Below, in pieces: positions 5,583 through 13,676 of a stretch of DNA of 24,222 nucleotides (the first letter of the stretch is position 1; each line of letters opens with the position of its first letter). Under the pieces are notes generated by a model, which was given only the letters and a program-made list of their open reading frames with translations, was not told the DNA's origin and did no database searches. Made by a program: the position numbers and the translations under genes. The DNA comes from a virus, in IMG/VR virus record IMGVR_UViG_3300044990_001069, positions 1-24,222 of that record. One strand, written 5' to 3'.

Positions 5583-7691
5583 TTAGAAAGACGGTGAATA
5601 CAGGTTGCCCTGCCACGTCCTGCCCTCTTTGTCGAAAACAATGATGCCGGCCCGGCTCAGCACCCGCCGGATGTTGTCCGCCCGCTTAAGGTCCGTCGGC
5701 TCGCCACGGTCGTCCATCGTCTGGCAGATGTGTTTGATCAGCTCCGAACGCTGGGGGTCGTTGTCGTTCGTCCGTGGCGGCATCAGTTCGAAGCCCATGT
5801 CGTCGTACTTGGAGGCCTTCGCCTTGGTCCAGTTCTTCTGCTTCTTCTGGCGCTCGACTTCCTTGGCGACGGGATGGCCGGCCGCCGCCACCCAGCATAT
5901 CCCCTCGTTGGCGTGCTGAAGCTCGGTCCGCTCCTGGCACCCGGCCCGCCGGCCGCGCTTGGCGTGGCGTAGCTCATAGCGGTTGTCGTAGTCCTCGATC
6001 TGCATGATCGTCGACGTCGCCCGGGCCCAGTTCGTCAGGTCGCTCGATCCGATGCCGAGATAGGCCATGTCGGCGCCCTTGTAGGCGTTCTCCTGGTTCT
6101 TGGGGGGCTTGCCGGTGTGATGGATCACCACCACGCCGACGTTGTGCTTCCGGATGACGGGGTTGAGCTGGTTGCGGAGAAAGCGGGAGCAGTCCGCCAT
6201 CTTCGATATTTCCCCGCCGATGTAGGCCAGGAGCGGGTCGATCCAGACTATGTCGGGCTTGATCCGGTCGCAAAGCCAGCCCGTGAAGGTGCAGAATTCA
6301 CCCCCGGTCAGGCTGTCGGAAGGCACGATCCGCAGGTTGTTCCGCAAAGCACGGCGCTCGTCGGCCGTCAGCTGCATGCCGGCGGTCACACCCTGGAACA
6401 TCTCCTGAACGTCGAGTCCGTTGTTTTCCGCCTGGATGATGAGCTGCCGCATCGGCGCCACCGGCACCAGGCCGAACAGCGGACGCCCCACGGCGAACGA
6501 CACGGCCCCCTGCACCGCCAAGACAGACTTGCCGATTCCTGACTGGGCCACCAGCAGCCAGGACCCGCCACGCGTCAGGAAGCGCTCGCCCAGAAGGTTG
6601 TCATCGGGCAGTTCCGCGTCGATCTGGTCGGGGCCGAGGATCTCGGCGGAATACTCGTCGGCGCGCGAAAGGCTGTCCCATTCGTCCCAGCTGACGGCGC
6701 CGCAGGGCCCGCTGACGAGATACTGCCGTTTGCCGGCCCGCGTGAGCCCCGGCAGGCGCGACAGACGGGAGGGGTTGCGGCATTGCCGGTCAACGACGAA
6801 TCCGGCCTCAGCGAGGCGCGTGAACAGCTTCTCGACCCGTTCGCGGTACAGCGCCCGGTCGGTGCCGGCGTCCACCCGGACGATGGCATGGACCGACTTT
6901 CCGCCGCTGTGGACGATGGCGGTGCAGGGGAGCTGCAGGGAGTGGATCGTCGAAAGTTGCATCTCCATCGGCATCGCGTCCGACTCGACCAGGACGTGAT
7001 CCAGACGCGCCACGGCCTCGTTGGTCACCCCGGCTCCGTCGACCGGATTGATCCGCACCCACCCGCCGGCGTCTGGATCCCAGGAGCCCAGCGCGTTCTC
7101 GATGGCCTTTTCCGGAGCCTTCTTGGCGTAGCGGCGCAGGTCGGCCACGATCTCGGCGCGCGTCCGGGTGTAGACGCCTTTTCCCATGGGCTTGAATTTG
7201 TCGTCCTCGTCCTTGAACGAGCCCAGCACGTAGCTGACCTTCTCGTTTTCCTGGAACATCAGCTCCAGATAGGTCACAAGGTCGGCGACGGGATCCGGGC
7301 CGGCTTCCGGGACGGGCTCGGCGTAATCGGCCACGGCTCCGGCCTGCTCAGCCATTCCCGGCCCGACTGGCGTTTCCCAGGTCAACGGCGCGTCCGGGAT
7401 GTCGGCGCCCCTGTGGCCCGTCCTGGGGGGCTTGCCTCCGTCGTCCTTGCACCACTTCACCAGCGAGGCGATCCCGATCTTGCCGTCGGCCTTGCCAAAC
7501 CCGCGCCACTTTGTCCGGCAGGTGGCCTCGTGGTTCTTCTTGCCGTCCGGGCACCAGGCAATCCAGTCATCGACCGTGGCGCCGGAGGCGTGCAGCGCCA
7601 TCCCGACCGCCAGCCAGGATTCGTAGGCTTTTGCCCGCGCCGGCGAAAGCTGCTTCAGACATTCGATTGCCGCTTCCCTGTCCGTCATCAT
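5583..7691 (-). CDS. Primase-helicase (AEP-type primase with RecA-fold ATPase)
   Basis: This 702-residue replication protein joins several modules. Residues 10-85 resemble a PriCT-type domain (SPARAKAYESWLAVGMALHASG... W...CK). Residues about 225-345 look like an archaeo-eukaryotic primase palm: VLVESDAMP gives two acidic residues (Glu236, Asp238), SGGKSVHAIV (262-271) gives the S-x-H motif, and NPSRLSRLPG (307-316) is typical of the RepB/phage AEP branch. Residues about 370-590 form a RepA/DnaB-like ATPase with Walker A QSGIGKS (383-389), Walker B IVWIDPLLAY (481-490) and VIHHTGK (523-529). The C-terminus is a helical region with a winged-helix feel. It would prime and unwind the phage fork. 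The start ATG 7691 overlaps the upstream helicase stop (ATGA). Confidence 0.88.
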   Translation of the reverse strand: MMTDREAAIECLKQLSPARAKAYESWLAVGMALHASGATVDDWIAWCPDGKKNHEATCRTKWRGFGKADGKIGIASLVKWCKDDGGKPPRTGHRGADIPDAPLTWETPVGPGMAEQAGAVADYAEPVPEAGPDPVADLVTYLELMFQENEKVSYVLGSFKDEDDKFKPMGKGVYTRTRAEIVADLRRYAKKAPEKAIENALGSWDPDAGGWVRINPVDGAGVTNEAVARLDHVLVESDAMPMEMQLSTIHSLQLPCTAIVHSGGKSVHAIVRVDAGTDRALYRERVEKLFTRLAEAGFVVDRQCRNPSRLSRLPGLTRAGKRQYLVSGPCGAVSWDEWDSLSRADEYSAEILGPDQIDAELPDDNLLGERFLTRGGSWLLVAQSGIGKSVLAVQGAVSFAVGRPLFGLVPVAPMRQLIIQAENNGLDVQEMFQGVTAGMQLTADERRALRNNLRIVPSDSLTGGEFCTFTGWLCDRIKPDIVWIDPLLAYIGGEISKMADCSRFLRNQLNPVIRKHNVGVVVIHHTGKPPKNQENAYKGADMAYLGIGSSDLTNWARATSTIMQIEDYDNRYELRHAKRGRRAGCQERTELQHANEGICWVAAAGHPVAKEVERQKKQKNWTKAKASKYDDMGFELMPPRTNDNDPQRSELIKHICQTMDDRGEPTDLKRADNIRRVLSRAGIIVFDKEGRTWQGNLYSPSF

Positions 7692-9256
7692 GCAAAGCTC
7701 CAGTTCTCTACCGGCCGCCAGTTGTTGGCCTTGATCGCGTCGATCAGCTTGGAGGCGTCCGCCCGCTTCATGTCGGCCGCGTTCGCGTAGCCAAACTTGT
7801 CGATGAGCCTCACCTGCCCGGGCGATGCCAGCCCAGCGTGACTGCGGCCGAAGAGCTTGTCCAGGATCAGCTTCGCCTGACCCTTGCAGCGCACCCCGGC
7901 CGGATCCAGCCCGAACTTGCCGATGGTCGCCAGCTGCTTCTCGGTCGGGGAGGCCGCCTCCCAGGGCATCGTCGGCTCATAGTCCTCGAGGTCGCTCGCC
8001 TTGATGTAGAGGGCAAAGGCCAGCGGGTCAATCCGCCGCGCCTCCTTGCGCGCCTGGTTCTTGAGCGCTTCGGCCAGCGCATCGTGACGCTTCCGGGCAA
8101 CCTCCGACGAGGCCATCTCGGCCAGGTCCAGAAGATCCATCTGCGTGGCCCCGCCGGCGGCCTCCTGGATCTCGGTCGCCTCGGTCGCCTGGTCTTCCTT
8201 CACCGCCACCAGCGAGGCCGGCCGGCAGAGGTCATGCCGGACCGTGTGCCAGAGGTAGTCCAGAATCAGCAGATCCTTCTTGCCGGGAAAGAGCCGCGTA
8301 CCGCGACCAACCATCTGCGCATAGAGCGCCCGCGACTTCGTCGCCCGCAGCACGCTGACGCAGTCGAGGCTCGGCTCGTCGAAGCCCTCGGTGTAGAGCA
8401 TGGCGTTGCAGCACACCTTGGGCCCCGGAGTCTTGAGCCATTCACCGACCTCCCGCCGATCCTCGCTCTCCCCGTCCACGTGCCGGCAGTCCATCCCGCG
8501 GGCTTGCAGCATGCCGAGGAAGGCCTTGCTCGTCCGCACCAGCGGCAGGAAAACCAGCGTCTTGCGGTTGCCCGCCATCGAGACGATGCCGTCGGCGATC
8601 TGCTCAAGGTACGGCCCCAGGGCGTCCCCGATGTCGCCGACGTTGTAGTCTCCCGCCGTCGTCCGGACGGCCCCCAGCTCGATATGCAGCGGGCAGGTCT
8701 GCACCACCGGCCGCGCGAGCCACCCATCCGCCACGGCCTGGGCGAGGCCGTACTCGTAGGCGATGCTTTCGAACACGGCGCCCAGGCTGCGCTTGTCGCC
8801 GCGGTCCGGAGTCGCCGTCACGCCCAGGATCTTGGCGCCCGAGAAGTAGTCCAGGATGCCGCGATAGCTGACGGACAAAGCATGGTGAGCTTCGTCCACC
8901 ACCACGGCCGAGAAGTGGTCGGGCCCGAACTGCGCCATGCGGTTCTGCCGCATGAGCGTCTGGACACTGGCGACGGTCACCGGCAGTAAGGTTCCCGCGG
9001 CCCGTTCGTCGGCCTTCTCGACGGCGGCCATCAGTCCCGTCGAGGCTTCGATCTTGTCCACGGCCTGGCGGATGAGTTCATCGCGGTGGGCGAGGATCAG
9101 CGTCCGGCCGCCTTCGTCGGCGATGCGTTTGGCGACGGCGGCGAAGACGATGGTTTTGCCTGTGCCGGTTGGGAGCACGAGAAGCGTGGAGCGGACATCC
9201 TTCCAGGCTTCGAAGATGGCCTCCGTCGCGTCGAGCTGGTACTTGCGCAGGGTCAC
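7688..9256 (-). CDS. Superfamily 2 DNA helicase (DEAH, type-III-restriction-like)
   Basis: This is a 522-residue ATP-driven DNA helicase. Motifs in order: RKYQLDATEAIF (Q-motif), PTGTGKT (Walker A, residues 29-35), DEAH (121-124), TATP (147-150), LVFLPLVRTS (motif IV region), TEGFDEPSLDCV (motif V) and QMVGRGTRLFPGKKD (motif VI, from about 314). This set matches the SSL2/ResIII group common in phages. The C-terminus adds a phage-type tail with WEAASPTEKQLATIGKFG, where a small DNA-binding module is often found. The true start is GTG 9256: GGAGG lies six bases upstream and the codon overlaps the preceding stop as GTGA. An ATG at 9448 would add 64 residues from an unrelated frame. No nuclease or methylase domain is fused. 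Confidence 0.9.
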   Translation of the reverse strand: MTLRKYQLDATEAIFEAWKDVRSTLLVLPTGTGKTIVFAAVAKRIADEGGRTLILAHRDELIRQAVDKIEASTGLMAAVEKADERAAGTLLPVTVASVQTLMRQNRMAQFGPDHFSAVVVDEAHHALSVSYRGILDYFSGAKILGVTATPDRGDKRSLGAVFESIAYEYGLAQAVADGWLARPVVQTCPLHIELGAVRTTAGDYNVGDIGDALGPYLEQIADGIVSMAGNRKTLVFLPLVRTSKAFLGMLQARGMDCRHVDGESEDRREVGEWLKTPGPKVCCNAMLYTEGFDEPSLDCVSVLRATKSRALYAQMVGRGTRLFPGKKDLLILDYLWHTVRHDLCRPASLVAVKEDQATEATEIQEAAGGATQMDLLDLAEMASSEVARKRHDALAEALKNQARKEARRIDPLAFALYIKASDLEDYEPTMPWEAASPTEKQLATIGKFGLDPAGVRCKGQAKLILDKLFGRSHAGLASPGQVRLIDKFGYANAADMKRADASKLIDAIKANNWRPVENWSFA

Positions 9257-9441
9257 CACTTGCCTCCGATCATCGCCATGCCGCCGCCGACTACAGCGCA
9301 CCCAGCCGCGATGGCCAGCGCGGTCACATCGGCGTCGCCGAGTTCCGTGTCCGCCAGCCCCCCCATGCAGCCCACCATCGCCAAGGCCGCCACGCCTGCC
9401 AGCCCGATCATGAACAATCCCGTCTTCCAGTTGATCTGCAT
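9253..9441 (-). CDS. Tiny membrane protein, two predicted helices
   Basis: This is a 62-residue protein. WKTGLFMIGLAGVAALAMVGCM forms a first hydrophobic segment and ADVTALAIAAGCAVVGGGMAMIGG a second, joined by an acidic turn (ADTELGDAD). The predicted shape is a hairpin in the inner membrane. No family is recognised. It lies in the replication operon directly before the SF2 helicase (GTGA overlap), an odd place for a membrane protein. Holin-like, superinfection-exclusion or replication-anchoring roles would all be guesses. The ending GGKW is short and has no charged tail of the kind seen in classical holins. Confidence 0.6.
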   Translation of the reverse strand: MQINWKTGLFMIGLAGVAALAMVGCMGGLADTELGDADVTALAIAAGCAVVGGGMAMIGGKW

Positions 9442-9490
9442 TTCTCACACTCCGTCCGCGTGTAGGATGCGCGGCCCCCGGGTTGCTGCT

Positions 9491-9916
9491 TCAACGCATG
9501 ACACCGACCGCCAGCTTCAGGCGCATGGCGTTCAAGGCTACGATGCTGCTCATCGTCTTGCTTTCGGCGTCCGTCAGCCGGGCCGCGTCTGTCATGCTGG
9601 CCACGGCGATGGCACGGCCGATGCACCGGCGGCCGGAATTCACGCGCGATGCCGCCCAGTTGATGCGCTCCCGGGGATCTGCGACCCGGATTCCGCCTTC
9701 GCCGTTGCCGATGGTCAGGAGGTTGTGCTGGCGGAACAACTGCTTGCGCCAGGCGCCCATGATGGTGCGGAAGCGGTTGCTTTTCGGGTCCATGTCGATG
9801 GCTTTGGCCACGTCTTCGAGGACGATGGTTGTTCCCTCCTTTGGCACGCCGCAGAACTCTGCGATGCGGTCAACGTCGATCTTGGTGGGGATTCCCCCGA
9901 GTGATACGATGCTCAT
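9491..9916 (-). CDS. Hypothetical phage protein, 141 residues
   Basis: I do not recognise this protein. The N-terminal half (KIDVDRIAEFCGVPKEGTTIVLEDVAKAIDMDPKSNRFRTIMGAWRKQLFRQHN) reads as an alpha-helical DNA-binding-like domain. A short beta stretch follows (LLTIGNGEGGIRVADP), then a long Ala/Arg-rich helical tail (NWAASRVNSGRRCIGRAIAVASMTDAARL). ATG 9916 has GGAG six bases upstream. The gene is the first one after the pentamer array at 9952-10302, so that array would be its 5' leader if the operon is transcribed through. A regulatory role is possible but not shown. It stands 49 bases ahead of the tiny membrane-protein gene. Confidence 0.7.
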   Translation of the reverse strand: MSIVSLGGIPTKIDVDRIAEFCGVPKEGTTIVLEDVAKAIDMDPKSNRFRTIMGAWRKQLFRQHNLLTIGNGEGGIRVADPRERINWAASRVNSGRRCIGRAIAVASMTDAARLTDAESKTMSSIVALNAMRLKLAVGVMR

Positions 9917-9951
9917 TTCATGCTCCGTTCGTTGTCTGTTTTGCGCGTACT

Positions 9952-10302
9952 ACGCCGCGCCCCGTTCCTTGTTCCTCGCCTAGCCCCGCCGGGCCCTGCC
10001 ACGCCTCGCCCGGCCACGCCGCGCCCAGCCTTGCCCCGCCATGTTCCTTGCCGCGCCCGGCCGAGCCGCGCCCTGCCGCGCCGTGCCTGTCCCAGCCGAA
10101 CCTTGTTCCTCGCCTAGCCGTGCCTGGCCATGCCCTGCCGAGCCGAGCCGCACCGCACCTTGTTCCCTGCCCTGCCGAGCCTTGCCATGCCAAGCCTGAC
10201 CCCGTCCCTCGCCTAGCCTAGCCAAGCCGAGCCCCGCCGTGCCCCACCTTGACCCACGCCGTGCCGAGCCGAGCCCAGCCCAGCCGTGCCACGTCCCTAG
10301 CC
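9952..10302. repeat. Block-structured pentamer array, (NNGCC)n with NNG(T/A)(T/C)CC separators
   Basis: The main part (9976-10290) is six uninterrupted blocks of 13, 11, 10, 7, 8 and 7 pentamers. All 56 end in CC and 50 read NNGCC. Blocks are separated by heptamers that look like the pentamer with two extra bases, at 9969, 10041, 10103, 10160, 10202, 10249 and 10291 (TTGTTCC, ATGTTCC, CCGTCCC, TTGACCC, ACGTCCC). A further heptamer (9962) and two pentamers (9952-9961) extend it on the left. In four of the six blocks the last unit is NNACC. The minus-strand transcript would read (GGCNN)n. It fills the 380-base gap between the 223- and 141-residue genes, and its last unit supplies the TAG stop of the former. 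Two frames are open by chance. Confidence 0.95.
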
Positions 10303-10968
10303 CTTAACCTGCTCAACCTCAACGTCGAACCGCCCGAACTGCCCCGGCGCCGTCGGCGAACCAGGCCGCCAATCGCAAAGCCCGCAGTAGAAACCCGCGT
10401 GCTTCAAGATCGTCGTGAGCATCTCCGTCGTGATCTGCTCGTCCAGAACCGTCAGCGTCCCACCGCATGCCCAGGTGTCGAACCGCGGACGCACGCGGAC
10501 ATTCTTCGACGTACCGATACGCGCCCGCTTGCAGAACAGCGTGAAGCCCATCCCGGCCGCCGCCGCCTCGTGCTGCCCGAAGTCTTCCACCTCCCGCAGC
10601 GCCTCGATGTCCTTCCACAGAACGGCCGCGCCGTTGGCCAGCAGCGGCCAGCCGATCTCGTTGACGATGATCCCCGCCTGCGTCTGCCGCTGCATCGAAC
10701 CCTTGCCCGTCGGCGCCGGACACTTCTTCCCGCCGTCGCGCAGCATGGTCATGAGGTTGTCGGCGTCGATGACCAACTGCTTCCCGTCGTGGTAGCAGTA
10801 GCCAATCCACGTCCACGCTGGCGAACGGTCGTCGCCAGGCACGCTGAACTTCTTGTTCATCGGGTCTTTCTGCCACTTCCGGACTTCTCCAGAAGCCGTG
10901 ATGTTGTCACGGTGCATCAGCAGCGGACTCGTTCCCGTCAGTGTCACTTTGTACGTTCTTGCCTTCAT
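10297..10968 (-). CDS. Conserved-looking phage protein of unknown function, 223 residues
   Basis: The protein starts MKARTYKVTLTGTSPLLMHRDN, a beta strand followed by a T-G-x-x-P-L-L-M-H turn. That turn reminds me of RAMP/Cas7-fold proteins, but similarity at this level is only a hint. The middle contains PTGKGSMQRQTQAGI and RDGGKKCPAP. The end is GQFGRFDVEVEQV, a glycine loop plus strand. It lies between the array and the SMC/Rad50-like ATPase within the ERF recombination cluster, so a single-strand nucleic-acid or recombination-accessory role is plausible. ATG 10968 has GGAG five bases upstream. The stop TAG at 10299-10297 is formed by the last unit of the pentamer array. I assign no function. 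Confidence 0.78.
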   Translation of the reverse strand: MKARTYKVTLTGTSPLLMHRDNITASGEVRKWQKDPMNKKFSVPGDDRSPAWTWIGYCYHDGKQLVIDADNLMTMLRDGGKKCPAPTGKGSMQRQTQAGIIVNEIGWPLLANGAAVLWKDIEALREVEDFGQHEAAAAGMGFTLFCKRARIGTSKNVRVRPRFDTWACGGTLTVLDEQITTEMLTTILKHAGFYCGLCDWRPGSPTAPGQFGRFDVEVEQVKG

Positions 10969-10995
10969 TCTTTCTCCATGTTGTTGTTGTTCACC

Positions 10996-12267
10996 CTACG
11001 AAAAACTAACCTCTTCCTCGCGCTCGATACCGGTCCCGTCCTCGATGATGATCGAGCACTCCGAACCCGTCGAAACGCGCGTCCCAATCGCCTGGAGCCC
11101 CTGCGCCTCCAGCCAGGCCCCGAACGCCTCCAGCGTCGGCAGGTCCATCTGCTCGAGCCCGTCCAGCAGCACGAAGCCGCACCGTGGGTTGACACGGTGA
11201 CAGACGGCCGTCGCCACCCGCAGCCGCTCGGCACCGGACATGCAGTCCCACGCCCGCCCCTGGTAGACCAGTTCGCCATCCTCGATGGTGAGGCCATCGA
11301 GCGGCAGCGCGTGGGAGTCCAGCAGCGCCCGCAGATCGGCGCGCACCGTCTCGATCTGGCCTTGCAGGGCGTGGTACTCCTCGCCCAGGGCCTCGGCGTT
11401 GGCAAAGGCCGCCTCACGGCCGGCGTTGTCGCGCACCTTGGCGTTGTGGGCGTCGATCTCCTCCATCTGGAGCTTGAGCGTCGTCGTGTCCACCGGCGCC
11501 GCGTTGGCGGCCGATTCCTTCGCCAGCAGGAACTTGCCCTGCAGTTCGGCCTCGTCCTCCTCGGCCTTCTTCAGCGCGGCCCGCAGATCCGCCACCCGCC
11601 CTTGGGTCTGGGCAAGCTTGTAATCCAGCATGCCCGCCTGGTCCTTGGCCTCTCGCACCTTGGCGTTGTGCTGGAGGGCCTGCTCCATCTGCTTGACCAT
11701 CGCGGCCCCGTCCATCGGCGCCACGCCGATGCCGTCGTGAAAGGGGAGGCTCTCGGCATGGCCCTTGGCCTTGACCTGCTCCCGCCCCTTCAGCAGCCGC
11801 TCCTGCTCGAGCGTCCGGATCTTCTCGTCGAACGGCTGCGTGTCCACGCCGATCACCTGCAGCAAGGTCTTGGCCTTCGCCTTGGCGTCGTCCCGCATGA
11901 ACTTGCCCAGGTTCAGGGCCAGCTCGGCCAGCACGCCGTTGAGCAGCGTCTGGCCGGCCTTGGCGCCCTTCGGGTCCGTCACCTTCAGGTAGCTCCCCTT
12001 GCCGGTGAACTTGCGAGCGACCTCGATCCCGTTCGAGAGCGTCACGCGCACCTCGCCCGACTCGGCACCCTCGCGCACCGCGGCCGTCGGCTGGTACTTG
12101 TCGCCCAGCAGGGCCGCCATGATCGCATCCAGGACACTGCTCTTCCCCTGGCAGTTGTTCCCGCCGATCACGGTCAGGCCATTGGCCGCCGGCGTCATCC
12201 GCACGGCCTTGACCCGCTTCACGTCGTCCACCTCGAGGTGGATGATCTTCACGGATGATTCGTTCAT
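10996..12267 (-). CDS. SMC/Rad50/RecF-like AAA ATPase
   Basis: This 423-residue ATPase has the split ABC-type architecture of DNA-repair ATPases. The N-terminal head opens with IIHLEVDDVKRVKAV and LTVIGGNNCQGKSSVLDAIMAALLG; Walker A is GGNNCQGKSS (residues 35-44). A coiled-coil arm spans about residues 145-310, interrupted near 170-190 by a Pro/Gly/Met-rich turn. The C-terminal head carries the signature MSGAERLRVA (343-352) and Walker B CGFVLLDGLEQMD (363-375). The arm is far shorter than in Rad50, as usual for phage SbcC-like proteins, and no zinc hook CxxC is seen. No separate SbcD/Mre11-type nuclease is recognisable nearby. ATG 12267 overlaps the upstream stop (ATGA). It probably acts with ERF in recombination-dependent replication or end processing. 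Confidence 0.9.
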   Translation of the reverse strand: MNESSVKIIHLEVDDVKRVKAVRMTPAANGLTVIGGNNCQGKSSVLDAIMAALLGDKYQPTAAVREGAESGEVRVTLSNGIEVARKFTGKGSYLKVTDPKGAKAGQTLLNGVLAELALNLGKFMRDDAKAKAKTLLQVIGVDTQPFDEKIRTLEQERLLKGREQVKAKGHAESLPFHDGIGVAPMDGAAMVKQMEQALQHNAKVREAKDQAGMLDYKLAQTQGRVADLRAALKKAEEDEAELQGKFLLAKESAANAAPVDTTTLKLQMEEIDAHNAKVRDNAGREAAFANAEALGEEYHALQGQIETVRADLRALLDSHALPLDGLTIEDGELVYQGRAWDCMSGAERLRVATAVCHRVNPRCGFVLLDGLEQMDLPTLEAFGAWLEAQGLQAIGTRVSTGSECSIIIEDGTGIEREEEVSFS

Positions 12268-12758
12268 GTGAAGCTCACCCCCTCATCTGCGGTTTCGGGC
12301 GGCACGCTCATGTCCTCGGCGGTGGCAGCACCTTCCGGCGGATCCAGGAAGCGCTTGACCTTGTTGTTGGTGCGCGCGTCGCCTTCCTTGCCGGTCCAGT
12401 TCTCGACCGCGACAACGAGCTGCCCCGTGGCGCCGACGACCGCGTCCCAGTTCGGGACGATGCTCTCGCCGTGCTTGCGCTGGCCGATTGCCCGGAAGAA
12501 CTCCCCGATCTTCCAGGCCGCCCGGGTGCTGAGCACCAGGTTCTCGCGGACGTATGTCGTCCCCTCGCCGGCGAGCCCCTCACACAGCAGTTCGACCTTG
12601 GCCATCGGCTTCTTACCGTCGGCCGTCCTGGTCTTCTCGAGCTTCTGAACGACGAAGCTGCACGCCGTGTTGTCCGGCAGCGTTTCGAAGTGGTTGCTGT
12701 CGGCGTCGATGGCGTCATCCCAGCCGAGTGGTGCATCTGCTTCAATTTTCTTTTCCAT
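12264..12758 (-). CDS. DUF669-like phage protein, probable ssDNA-associated
   Basis: This is a 164-residue acidic protein. Features that recall the phage DUF669/DUF2815 group are an early aromatic-acidic strand, a FVVQKLEKTRTADGKKPMAKVELLCEG core, NLVLSTRAAWKIGEFFRAIGQ, and GQLVVAVENWTGKEGDARTNNKVKRFL. In those families 'L..k..wkl..f..aiG' followed by 'v.v....k.g....n.V..fl' is typical. The C-terminal tail is strongly acidic (PPETADEGV), as in single-strand-binding proteins. It sits between ERF and the SMC-like ATPase and is coupled to the latter by ATGA. ATG 12758 has AGGA six bases upstream. Single-stranded DNA binding or delivery of the annealing protein is the likeliest role; I infer this from family context. 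Confidence 0.7.
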   Translation of the reverse strand: MEKKIEADAPLGWDDAIDADSNHFETLPDNTACSFVVQKLEKTRTADGKKPMAKVELLCEGLAGEGTTYVRENLVLSTRAAWKIGEFFRAIGQRKHGESIVPNWDAVVGATGQLVVAVENWTGKEGDARTNNKVKRFLDPPEGAATAEDMSVPPETADEGVSFT

Positions 12759-12791
12759 GGTGTTCCTGTGCCTTTCGTTTCGATGATGGTG

Positions 12792-13676
12792 CTACTTGCG
12801 CGCCGCTTTGATCCGGGCGACGACGATCTCCCAGTTCCCCTTGCCACTCTTGGCGTCCTTGCCATCCAGCAGGGCCGCGACAATCTTCTCGCCCAGGTTA
12901 TCGATCTTCATCGACCCCTTGAGGATTCCCTTCGTGTGCAGGTCGGAGTCCAGCTCCTCGACCGTGATCCCCGCCGCCTCGCAGGCGTCGTACAGCCGCC
13001 CGTGGAAAGCCTCCTGCTGCGTATCGGGTACGGGCTCGGCCGCGGGCTGCGCGACAGGATCCTTCGGCGCCGGAGGTGGCGGCGGTGCGACTGGTTCGGC
13101 CGGAGGCATCGTCCCGACGCGCTTGGCTACCCGCGCCGGATCCAGCTGGGCCTTGGGCGCCGGCGCCGTGACAGGAGCGTGATCCGCCACATGCGAGGCC
13201 GCGTTGCCGTCATCGTCGTCATCGGCGCTGCTGACGCCGACCATTGCCGTGAGGCCGTAGCGGCGGCCGAACGTGACGAGCCCGCAGACCTGCTGAGCCG
13301 ACGGCGGGATCTCCTTGCCAGCCTTCGTCCATTCGTTGTGGAGCAGGAAGGAGATCTTCGAGCTGATCGTCTGGCCGCTGATGTGCAGCAGCACGGTCGT
13401 GACGTGTACCATGCCGCCATCGACGCTGGGCAACTGCACGATCGACAGGCCGTTATTCGCCAGCGGCTCGCGGATGGAATCCCAGACCTCGGCAAGCGTC
13501 GAATACTTGCTGCCGAAGAAGGGGTTCGTGGCGTCCTTTCGCGCCGACTGCATGGCTCCCTGCGCTTTTGCCAGCGCAATGGCCAGCTTGTCGAGCGGCC
13601 CCTGAAGCGGGAGCGCTATGACTCCGGTCTTTGCCGATTCTATCTCGGCCTGATACTTGGCTTGTTCCTCGTTCAT
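12792..13676 (-). CDS. erf: ERF-family single-strand annealing protein
   Basis: This 294-residue recombinase anneals complementary single strands and helps circularise or recombine phage genomes. The ERF domain (about residues 28-150) is clear: LAIALAKAQGAMQSARKDATNPFFGSKYSTLAEVWDSIREPLANNGLSIVQ has the family's A-x-x-x-x-NPFFxSKYxxLxxV. The line HVTTVLLHISGQTISSK and the closing VCGLVTFGRRYGLTAMVGV, with G-x-x-x-T-Y/F-x-x-RYGL, fit too. An acidic patch (SSADDDDDG) and a Pro/Ala linker (PPAEPVAPPPPPAPKDPVAQP) lead to a C-terminal helical domain (about 220-294). ATG 13676 overlaps the ParB-like stop (ATGA), with AAGGG upstream. Confidence 0.93.
   Translation of the reverse strand: MNEEQAKYQAEIESAKTGVIALPLQGPLDKLAIALAKAQGAMQSARKDATNPFFGSKYSTLAEVWDSIREPLANNGLSIVQLPSVDGGMVHVTTVLLHISGQTISSKISFLLHNEWTKAGKEIPPSAQQVCGLVTFGRRYGLTAMVGVSSADDDDDGNAASHVADHAPVTAPAPKAQLDPARVAKRVGTMPPAEPVAPPPPPAPKDPVAQPAAEPVPDTQQEAFHGRLYDACEAAGITVEELDSDLHTKGILKGSMKIDNLGEKIVAALLDGKDAKSGKGNWEIVVARIKAARK

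Noticed and set aside
7511-8989. Plus-strand open frame of 492 codons
   Set aside because: It is antisense to the SF2 helicase, which has all its motifs; the composition is shadow-like.
9256-9448. Extended start of the SF2 helicase at 9448
   Set aside because: The added 64 residues are Gly/Arg-rich out-of-frame sequence from the small membrane-protein gene; GTG 9256 has GGAGG and a GTGA overlap.
9918-10225. Two overlapping minus-strand frames of 91 and 81 codons through the pentamer array (Gly/Ala/Arg-rich)
   Set aside because: A GGCNN period leaves two frames open by chance; the 5-base unit gives different residues in each and no family resemblance. The stop at 9918 only happens to lie next to the following gene's start.
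9952-10302. CRISPR array
   Set aside because: The unit is five bases with no spacer-repeat alternation and no cas genes.
10249-12258. Plus-strand open frame of 669 codons
   Set aside because: It is antisense to the SMC-like ATPase and the 223-residue gene, with the Arg/Leu/His-rich composition of a high-GC shadow frame and no domain.
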